Assembly (NCBI GenBank): GCA_023375785.1
Contig: SZWC01004800.1
Location: forward strand, 522 to 64,521
Direction: 5' to 3'
DNA from: Penium margaritaceum
Lineage: Eukaryota > Streptophyta > Zygnematophyceae > Desmidiales > Peniaceae
Length of the DNA: 64,000 bases
Below, one piece after another: positions 55,745 through 64,000 of the stretch; position 1 is the stretch's first letter; the number at the start of each line of letters is the position of its first letter. A program made the translations under genes and the position numbers. A model generated the notes under the pieces. That model was not told the DNA's origin. It worked only from the letters and a program-made list of their open reading frames with translations, and did not search any database.

Positions 55745-56475
55745 AGAAGGAGAACACGGAGGCACTTATGTTGCTAGTTTCTGGGACGGCTGAGTCGCAG
55801 TGGGACTACTTCTAGAGGTGCAAGCTGGCAGCCACGACTCGGCAAAAAAGTTGTGCCGTCCATCAATCTAAGTTGATGGCGAATAAAATCTTTGCAATGA
55901 AGCGACTCCTGACATTGAGAGTCAAGGAGGGAGAAGATGTCATTTCCACCATGTAGCAGGTTGAGTCACTCGCATCACAATGCAACAACGTGGGATGGAA
56001 TATCGACACACAGCCACAGGCGATGGCCCTCCTCATGGCCCTTCCTGACAATTGGATCCCTCACCTATAGCACAGTCACAGAGTACATCCGCAATGAGGC
56101 AGAGCGATGGATTTGTGTGGAGTCCTCGTCTTTCTCATTGGCCCTTGTCACCAAAATGCATGGTTGCAGAAGCTGGGGCAAGGGAGGTGGCAAAGATGGT
56201 GACGGCAAGAAGGGTGCCGAGAAGGGTGCCAAGAAGGGTGCGTTCCGTAACTGTAGCATGGAGGGCCATTGGGCCCGTGAGTGCACCGAGGAGGCAAAGG
56301 CCGGCGGCACGGATGCCAGAGGAAAAAAGGCGCTCCTCAACGACACTCAAAAACACTACCTCAAGAAGGCAAACCGGCGATGCCTTGACTCTGGAGCGGA
56401 AGCATACATAGGTCAAGAAGGTTGGATTCGTCAACTACACCAAGTCCAGCAAGCCCATGGTGGTCGCAAATGACA
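55745..56475 (+). pseudogene. gag: Copia-B gag and knuckle, second unit (copy 2)
   Basis: The stretch from the SGTAESQW block through the knuckle (FRNCSMEGHWAREC, about 56247-56288) to the protease start is present again. It differs from the first unit at roughly a fifth of positions by eye. Such a difference is too large for a recent duplication unless the two units came from different element copies. Confidence 0.82.
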
Positions 56476-57700
56476 AGGTCAAGCCAGTGGCTGGCCAAGG
56501 AGATGTGGACGTGGAGGTGGTGGTTGATGGGAAGCGGGTGCAGGGCGTCATCAAGGACGTGCAGCATATACCCGGCTTGGCTGACATTCTTAGTGTCAGC
56601 CGCTTCGCAGACAAGGGATACGAGGTGCTCTTCAAGAAAAAGGGGGTAGTCATGCGGGATGAAGGTGGTGGCGAGCCCGTGTTGAAGGCTAAGCGTGAGG
56701 GAGGCCTCAACATTGTAAAGACCAAGGTGATCCCCGGGGTGACAGACTTAGCAGACTTGCAAGAGCGCACTGTCAACCTGGCCAAAGGAGGGGGAGGTGA
56801 TCGGGAGCTCTGGCATCGACAATTGGGGCATTCCTCACCCGCAGTCATGAAGAAGATAGCAAAGCATGAGCTGGTACGGGGCCTTGTCATCGACGGTGCA
56901 CAAGAGGCGACAGATGCAGTAAAGCACTAAAAGTGTGAGCCTTGCATTTTGGACAAGGCGAGGCGCAAATAGTGAATCTCCTTTTGGAGGTCATGCGCAA
57001 TGTCTGTGGACCATTCAAGATGGCGTCAAAGAGCAGCGCGCGTTACCTTTTCACCTTTACATTCGACTATGGCAGAAAAATCTACGTGTCCTTCATGAAG
57101 GGGAAAGGCGAGATCCTGGACCGGCTAAAGGAGTATATTGCTATGGTGGAGAGGCAAATAGACCGAAAGGTCAGAGCGCTATGCAGCGATGGAGAGTACG
57201 TGGGCTCTAGCGGGTGGATGAATCAGTAAGGCAAAAAATGGGAACAAACTATTGCGTATTTTCCCTTGGTCAAATGGCGTGGCGTAGCGGGCAAACCAGA
57301 CGCTGGTAAACATGGCACGAACCATGTTGGTGGCTGCAGAATTAAAGCTTCTGTGCGTAAGCTGTGCTTACGGTGAGCTACACCATCAACCTCATCTCAG
57401 ATGTGCTGAAGGGAAAGAGTAGGTAGAAGACATCGTAGGAAATATTGGAGTGGGCGCAAGCCAAGTGTGGCACACCTGAAAGTGTTGGGTGCAAGGCGCA
57501 CACGATGGTGCATATTGAGCAGCGGCGCGAAAGCAAGTAGGAGCCACGAGAAAAGTAGTATCTCTTCCTTGGTTATGAGAGCGTGCACAAAGTGTACCGG
57601 CTCTATGTCATGTACAAGAAGGAGGTAATCCGCAGCTGAGATGTCGATTTTGACAAGTAGCAGAGCTACATCAGCAACAACGACGTGGGCGTGGTAGACT
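56457..57700 (+). pseudogene. pol: Copia-B protease and integrase region (copy 2)
   Basis: VQHIPGLADILSVSRFADKG and ELWHRQLGHSSPAVMKKIAK are the protease end and GAG-pre-integrase. KIYVSFMKGKGEILDRLKEYIAMVE lies in the integrase core. The rest of the integrase is fragmentary. Confidence 0.82.
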
Positions 57701-58235
57701 CTCCAAAGATGGAGGAGTGGTTCTCGATCCTTGCCTGCGAGAAGGAGTCGGCGGACGCTGAAGTTGAGGATGCGGCATCGGAGCACAACAGTACACCAAC
57801 AGTGGCAGCCAATGCGTAGGACTCCGATGATGATCAAGCTAATGAAGAGATCCACCGGAAGGTTACGGTGGATGAGGCACCAAGGGTACCAAGGCGCACA
57901 CTCCAGGCAGAGTGTGCATGGGACGTCGGTGGAAAATCCACTAGACAAGCCGGCCATTTGGGCGATGTTTCACCGGAGCGGGAGAGATCCTCAGGGATCC
58001 ATCAATTCGATGACTTACCGGAGCATACAGAGTCAAAGGGATCATAGTACAGTGACGCTACGCCACCAAAACTGCCGCGCCGTACCGGGAGGCAATGCAA
58101 TGCGGGGAAGCAAGCATCGGATGATGGATTGGCATGATGCGGTGCATGTTGGCTACATCAACAAAGCCGACTATTGTGCAAGTGGCGCTTCAACGGCCCA
58201 AAGGGGAACTTTAAGACCAAGTTCACAAAGGAAAA

Positions 58236-59140
58236 ATGAAAAATGACACATGGGAGCTGGTTGACAGGCCAAAAGATGCCAAGGTCATCGGCTCAAAGTG
58301 GAACTTTAAGACCAAGTTCACAAAGGAATGTGTAGTTGAAAAATACAAGGCACGGGTGGTGGTGAAGGGATGCACACAATGTAAGGGCGAGCACTACGAT
58401 GAGACGTTCGAACCTGTTGCCAAGTTCACAAGCATTCAGGCGATCCTTGTGGTGGCGGCCGCGATGGGACATGGAGCTCCACTTTATGGATGTAAAGATG
58501 GCCTTCCTCAACCACATCATAGACACGGAGATCTACATGGAGGTGCTAGAGGGGGTGGAGGCACCAGAGAGCAAGGTGTGCAAGCTGTGGAAGTCCTTGT
58601 ACGGGCTAAAACAATCACCTAGATGCTCGCACCAACAGATGGACAGCTTCATGGCACAAAGGCTCCGCTTCAAGCGCTGTTAGTTGGATCACAACGTGTA
58701 CGTGTGGAGCAACAAATAGCTCCATCAGATTTTGTGCTCGACGTTGCACTCTTTGTGGACGACATGATTTTGTGCTCGACAGATCTGCCAAGCCTACAGT
58801 GGCTGAAAGGACAGCTGAGCAGCAGATTCCAAATATTGTATATGGGGGGGCTGGAGTACTACCTCGTGGTGAGCATCACGCAGAACTGGAGGACATGCAC
58901 GCTTGAGTTGGGGCATGCAAAAAACGTGGCTGAGGTGCTGAAGCCGTACGACATGGAGGACTACAAAGAAGTTGGCAGTTCAGTCTCCACGACCTGTGAA
59001 CTGAGTACGGCAATGGTGCCGCTCACAAAAGAAGAGGAGGAGGATATGGCAGGGATGCCCTACCAATCGACATTGGGCAGCCTCATGTACGCCATGTGGC
59101 AACTCGACCAGACCTGGCCTTTGCGGTGGGCCAAGTGAGT
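58236..59140 (+). pseudogene. pol: Copia-B reverse transcriptase region (copy 2)
   Basis: KNDTWELVDRPKDAKVIGSKWNFKTKF, GEHYDETFEPVAKFTS, FMDVKMAFLNHIIDTEIYMEV, KSLYGLKQSPRC, VALFVDDMILCS and PYQSTLGSLMYAM appear in order. Confidence 0.87.
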
Positions 59141-59199
59141 AGGTACGTGGTCGATCCAAGGCCACTACACTAGCAGGCGGTCAAGCGCATCCTCTGCTA

Positions 59200-59760
59200 C
59201 CTGCAAGCAACGCGGCATGCGCGCTTGAGGTTCAACGACAAGGAGAAAGTGGACCCCTTGCATCTGGTCTGTTACACGAATGCAGAGTACGCTAGAGATG
59301 TGGACAAGAGGAATTCCACATCCCGCTACATGTTCTTCTCGCTGGTAGAGCGGTCTCGTGGTGCAACAGGAAGCAGGACTGCGTCGCCACCTCCACAGTG
59401 GAAACAGAGTACATCGCGTTGGCCGAGGCAGTCAAGAAAGCGGTGTGGTTCCGCAGGTTGCTGGGGGAGCTGGGCATGCTGTAGCAGGAGCCTACGGTGG
59501 TGAAAGAGGACAACACCGGCTCCGTATTGATGACCAACAACCCGTCGCAGCACAGGAGGAGGAAGCACATGGACATGCATTACCATTACACATGGGACAT
59601 GGTTGAAATGAGGCAGGAAGTTCTCCAGCACTGCAGCACGCATAGCATGCTTGTGGATTGCTTGACCAAAGCGCAACCCGTGGATCGGTACGCAATGAGC
59701 GTGGCCGGGCTTGGGGTAACCGGCTATGATGGGCTGAAGGGCGCAGTGGAAAACAAGTAA
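59200..59760 (+). pseudogene. pol: Copia-B RNase H region (copy 2)
   Basis: RFNDKEKVDPLHLVCYTNAEYA, then VKEDNTGSVLMTNNPSQHRR and MLVDCLTKAQPVDRYAMSVAGL. It is collinear with 33969-34553. Confidence 0.87.
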
Positions 59761-59790
59761 CAGCAAGCAGGAGGCAACAGGAATTGCATG

Positions 59791-59804
59791 TGCAAGGAGG
59801 AGAA
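59791..59804 (+). other. Polypurine tract of Copia-B copy 2
   Basis: TGCAAGGAGGAGAA abuts the 3' LTR. It matches the copy 1 tract with small changes. Confidence 0.8.
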
Positions 59805-60813
59805 TGTCAAAGATTTACCCCTCTGCGTGCCCGAGTGCGGCACTGGGAGGCGTAGGCGAGCCACCAGAGAGAGATAAATCCTTGCAGTTGAATCTAGTGG
59901 CCCAAGGATTGCTCGGATCCTAAAGTGGAGGATTCTCCCTGAAATCTGAGGAGTCGGTAAATCCGGTGGAAGTTGTTTCTCGGTCAGGACAAGTAACTAG
60001 GGAGATATGGGCTTCCAAAGTTGGGGTGTGTGTGGTGGCTCTGGGAGCCGACTGCGGTTCGACTGCCGGTGAATAATTGACCAGAACAAGTAAGAAAATT
60101 CCATCTGGGGATTTTGCTCCGGAAGGCTTCCGAGGCGTTCGATGGATGATTTGCGGGATGTTGGTAGTGCAGTTTGTTACTAACCTGGAGTGACTCCAAG
60201 CCAGTATTTTGATCCAACATCCTGGCTCAGAGTCCGAAACTCAGTAGTACAGTTTGTTACTCGGGGAGTTACTCAAACATTTGTCCGCGAACAGGTTTCG
60301 AACAAAATCAATCCCCATCACCAAACTCGATGATCAACTCATCAAAACAGACCCCAAAGGCACAAGGGGTACTGTCACAATGTGTAAGGATATCTGCACC
60401 TCCGGAATGGCATTTTGATGGGTCCTTGATGTGTGAGGGCGGATCGGCGGGTGACGTGGTGTGCCCCACCGAATGAGTAGCTGGTTTGGTATGCCGCCCT
60501 TCGACTGACGTAGCGGGAGCTACGGTGATCCGAATTATGCACGGTTAGGTGCATTGGAGAGCTCATGACTACGCCATACCATGACAAATGGTTAGATCAT
60601 ATATATGTTAAAAAACCAGTGCAAAATTACGTTATTCCCTCCACAAAAGTGACTGTCTCACGACTCCCCTCCACTCCAGAAACATAGCGTGAGGTGACCA
60701 GAAAGCTCACGCTTAGACTCAGAATCCACACCAAAACAGAAATCCATGAACACCAAGTGCAGAAACGTTGAGGTACGTTGGAATTGCCTCCACCCAGGGG
60801 CCATTTGTTTTCA
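59805..60813 (+). repeat. 3' LTR of Copia-B copy 2
   Basis: It starts TGTCAAAGATTTACCCC and ends TTTTCA before the target duplication. It lies 281 bp from the oppositely oriented LTR of copy 3. Confidence 0.88.
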
Positions 60814-61094
60814 CAGTGTGCCACTGATCTCTGGGTTCCAGCACCATGGGGACAGCTTCAGTCTGTACAAGGCCTTACGTAAATGACAGACCTTGTCACC
60901 GACCTAAAAGCCTAGTGGCTAGATCTCCTCCTCTAGACTGCCATGGGAAAACAGGTTTTTCACATCCATATTGTGTAGCTCCTTGTCATGGTGAGCAACA
61001 AACTCGAACAGGGCGTGACCGGTAGTCCTACAGCGAACAGGTGTAAACGTGTCAGTAAAATCCACACCCACAATATGTAAGAACCCCTTGGCCG
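60814..61094 (-). pseudogene. pol: Copia-A copy 3 reverse transcriptase middle part
   Basis: The minus strand reads DFTDTFTPV, HNMDVKNLFSHGSLEEEI and LYRLKLSPWCWNPEISGTL. It precedes, in the element's orientation, the part at 53249-53619. It is trapped between two Copia-B insertions. Confidence 0.85.
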
Positions 61095-62037
61095 TGTCGG
61101 GAATATCCTGTGGTGCGGTTCCAACATTGGTGTGATCTTCTACAGTGGTTCACGTCCTTCATTTTGAGAAAATCTGAGACTGAACGTGAGCTTTCTGGTC
61201 GCCTCACGATATGTGAGCAGGAATTGAGAGAAAGTCAGTTTGCGAAGAGAGTAACGGCATTTGGTGTTAGTTTATGTATAGGGACATCATAAAAACATTA
61301 ATAGGTCTAGTCATGAGTTCTCTAACATACCAAACCATGTGCGAGTCGGCCAAGTGCAGCCCAAGTTACGCTTGCCAAAGCGCAGGTCTCATCCACCACA
61401 TAAACACCCAACGCCTCCATGGTGCGCACAAGCCGTGGCACCTTCCTTCACGTGCGAAGTGCCTTTCCCAGGGTGCAGATCCAATTGCACATGGTGTAGG
61501 GGCCCCTTGCACTGTTTTGATGCACCTCCCCCGATTTTGGGTTGAGTTTGGTGATGTGGTGTAGCGAGGTTTGAAACCTGTCTCCGGACGTGCAGTCAGA
61601 ATTGGACTAATTCCCTAATAAACAAAATGTACTAGTGGGTTTCGGACGCCCAGCCAGGATTTTGGCTAGGTCCCTCAGTAACAACTTGCACTACAGGACC
61701 TGGTGGATTATCCACCAGACGCCTCGGCAGTCACCTCGAAGCAAAATTTCCACATGGACATTTGTTACTCGGTCCGGTCGATTACTTGCCAGAAGTCGAG
61801 TTGCGGCCGGCTCCCAGAGCCAGCGCGCACATATCTCCCTCGATACGTGTCCAAGCCCGGTGAAACAACTTCCACCAGATTTAGCAACTTGTCTACTTTT
61901 AGGGGCAATCATCCATTTTAGGATCAAAACAATCCCTGGAGCCACTAGATCCAAGTGCGAGGATTTTCCTCTCTCTGGCGGCTCGTCGGCGCCTCTCGGC
62001 GCCGCACTTGGGCATGTGGAGGGGCAACTTTTCAACA
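61095..62037 (-). repeat. 3' LTR of Copia-B copy 3
   Basis: On the plus strand it runs from TGTCGGGAATA to TTTCAACA, matching 32951-33925 in both ends and order of blocks. Confidence 0.9.
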
Positions 62038-62530
62038 TTCTCCCCCTTGCACCTTCCATACCCGCTGCTCGAGCTTGCTCTTGCTCATCTTCTGCTGCAA
62101 CCTCCAGCCCATTAGAGGTGGCCATCCTAAGCCCGGCCATGCTCATCGCATGCCGGTCTGCGGATTGCGCTTTGGTCAAGCAATCCACAAGCATGTTGCG
62201 TGTGTTTTGTAGTGCTACAACACTACCTTCCCCTTTTCAACCATGTCCTGTGCGTCGTGGTAATACACGTCGATGTGTTTCGTCCTCCTGTGCTTTGTCC
62301 GGTTTTTGTTCAGCAAGATGGAGCTGGTGTTGTCCTCTTGCACCACCATAGGCTCCTACTGCGGCACGCCTAGGTCCTCGAGCCACCTCCAAAGCCACAC
62401 CGCCTCCTTGACTGCCTCGGCTAGCACGATTACTCAGCTTCCACTTTGGAGGTGGTGACGTAGTCCTACCTCCCGCTGCACCACGAGACTACTGCACCAG
62501 CGAGGAAGAACCCGTAGTCGGATGTGGACA
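62038..62530 (-). pseudogene. pol: Copia-B RNase H region (copy 3)
   Basis: The purine tract (62038-62053) is followed on the minus strand by MLVDCLTKAQSADRHAMSMAGL and further RNase H blocks up to YGFFLAGAVVSWCSGR near 62470-62540. Confidence 0.8.
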
Positions 62531-63665
62531 TCCACTTGTCCACATCGCCAGCATAGCTTGCATCCCTATAGCAGACCAGACGCAAGGAGTCCGCCCTTCC
62601 CTTATCGTTAAACCTCAGGTGCACGTGCCTTGTTGCCTGGAGGTAGCTAAGGATGCACTTGACCGCTTCCCAGTGTAGTGGCCTTGGATCCGCCACATAT
62701 GTGTTCACTTGGCCCACCGCGTAGGCAAGGTCGGGCCGAGTCGCCACCATGGCGTACATGAGGTTGTCTGCCGCCGATAGGTAGGGCATCCCAGTTGTAT
62801 CCTCCTGTTTTTCTTTTTTTGCGGTGCCATCGCTGCACTCTGTTCACAGGTCATGGAGACAGGACTGTAGTCTGGTTAACAATCATCCATGCGGTACTGC
62901 TTCAACACCTTGGCCAGGTATTTGGCCTGTCCTAGCTCAAGTGTGCGCGTCCTTTGGTTCTACGTACTTCTCACCACAAGGTAGAACTCCAACTCCTCCA
63001 TGTCCGACATCTGGAATGTCCTCCTCAACTACTCTTTCAGCTGCTGTAGGCTCGGCAAGTCTGAGGAGCACAAAATGAGATCATCCACGTAGAGTGCAAC
63101 AATCTGATGGAGCTTCTTGCTGCACCGCACGTACACACTGCAATCTGCCTCACAGCGGATGAAGGCAAGTTGTGACATGAAGCTGTCCATCTGTTGATAC
63201 CAGCATCAAGGCGATTGTTTTAGCCCATACAAGGACTTCCACAGCTTGAGCACCTTGTCCTCCGTGCCTCCACCCTCTCTGGCACCTCCATGTAGATTTC
63301 TTTGTCGATGATGCCATTTATGAGGGCCGTCTTTACGTCCATCTTGTGCAGCTCCATATCCTTCGTGGTGATCAGCGTGAGGATCGCCGAGATGCTTGTG
63401 AGCTTGGCAACCGGGTCAAACGTCTCATTGTAGTGCTTGTCCTTGCAGTGTGCGTACCCCTTTCCACGAGTCGCACCTTCTACTTATCCACCACGCCTTC
63501 TTTTGTAAACTTGGTCTTGAAGACCCACTTGGAGCCGATGACCTTGGTGTCTTTTGGCCTGTCAACCAGCTCCCACGTGTCATTTTTAGCAATGGACGCC
63601 AACTCCGACTTGATGGTGGCATCCCACTGCTTCCCCTCGGGCCGCCGCAAGAGCCTCTTGCATTG
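62466..63665 (-). pseudogene. pol: Copia-B reverse transcriptase region (copy 3)
   Basis: The minus strand shows LRFNDKGRADSLRLVCYRDASYAGDV, AADNLMYAMVATRPDLAYAVGQVN and, further upstream, remnants of the palm and fingers ending in the ENDTW-like block near 63580. It is collinear with copy 1. Confidence 0.8.
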
Positions 63666-64000
63666 TCATCAGATCCGTTGATGTAGCCAGCATGCATCGC
63701 GTTATGCCGATCCATCAATCGGTGCTTGGATCAAAACGCTTCCCTACTCTTTGTTGCCTCCCGCTGCGCCGCGGTAGTTTTGGTGGCGCTTCGTCGCTCT
63801 ACTACGACCCATGACTCTGCTCACTATGGTGAAACATTGACCGGACGGTTCCCCAAGGACCTCTCCCGCTCCAATGAAACATCGACCGGATGGGTGGAGC
63901 GTTTGGAGGATTTTTCTCAGATGTCCGTCAGGAGTGCGCGCTTTGGCACCCGCTGTGCGTCCTCCGACGCATCTTTCTATTGGATATCCAGCCAAACTGC

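Larger units (their letters stand above)
53620..60813 (+). mobile_element. Ty1/Copia LTR retrotransposon, family B copy 2
   Basis: The LTRs are 53620-54607 and 59805-60813. TAGTG (53615-53619) and CAGTG (60814-60818) form the target duplication with one difference, supported by the Copia-A copy 3 coding sequence resuming on the other side. It contains a primer site of the half-tRNA type, a gag region present twice, protease, integrase, reverse transcriptase, RNase H and a purine tract. It is much more decayed than copy 1, with well over ten breaks. Confidence 0.92.
61095..64000 (-). mobile_element. Copia-B copy 3, 3' portion (minus strand, runs off the window)
   Basis: It has the 3' LTR (61095-62037), purine tract, RNase H, reverse transcriptase and the start of the integrase linker. 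It is inserted in Copia-A copy 3. The left target site would be GGCCG (61090-61094), but its partner lies outside. It is broken in many places. Confidence 0.9.

Overview
The window is a stack of nested LTR retrotransposons from a eukaryotic nuclear genome, with no host gene that I can support. It most likely comes from the green-plant (streptophyte) lineage. Two features point that way. One Copia family has a primer-binding site matching the 3' end of a plant-type initiator tRNA-Met. The other has a 16-base site complementary to the anticodon arm of the same tRNA, including a base that, as I remember the sequences, differs between plants and flies. The species cannot be named from sequence alone. 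Runs of N at 13492-13672, 15556 and 24653 show a draft assembly.

Layout. 331-7916 is a complete Copia element on the plus strand (Copia-A, copy 1) with a perfect 5-bp target duplication. 8056-14492 is a different 6.4-kb LTR element with matching 667-bp LTRs and a perfect 5-bp target duplication. It has no reverse transcriptase or integrase that I can see, only a CCHC zinc-knuckle reading frame and further unrecognised frames (here called element N). 14849-22920 is a second, older Copia-A copy. 22926-25060 is a fragment of a third Copia family. 25070-32560 holds two decayed copies of one Ty3/gypsy family, an unrecognised coding remnant and an antisense chromodomain scrap. 32951-39328 is the youngest and best preserved element, a minus-strand Copia of a second family (Copia-B, copy 1). 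39670-48362 is an old Ty3 chromovirus with diverged LTRs. 48363-51816 has no gene but carries a cluster of hairpins. From 51817 to the end lies a third Copia-A copy on the minus strand. Two Copia-B copies in opposite orientation are inserted in its reverse transcriptase region (53620-60813, and 61095 running off the window).

How the parts relate. Copia-A and element N share a leader design: a CAG-rich stretch, then a purine-rich tract, then the first reading frame. Both have initiator-Met-type primer sites, so Copia-A is a plausible source of enzymes for element N (inference). Copia-A leaders carry three TGACGTCA-type boxes at conserved 19/20-bp spacing. Copia-B appears to be primed by an internally cut (half) initiator tRNA, as known for Drosophila copia. 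A 49-bp module with paired ends occurs eight times in and beside element N and is not explained by ordinary LTR-element anatomy.

Relative ages from LTR similarity estimated by eye: Copia-B copy 1 is youngest (about 97%), Copia-A copy 1 and element N are intermediate (about 90%), Copia-A copy 2 is older (mid-to-high 80s), and the chromovirus is oldest (roughly two thirds identical).
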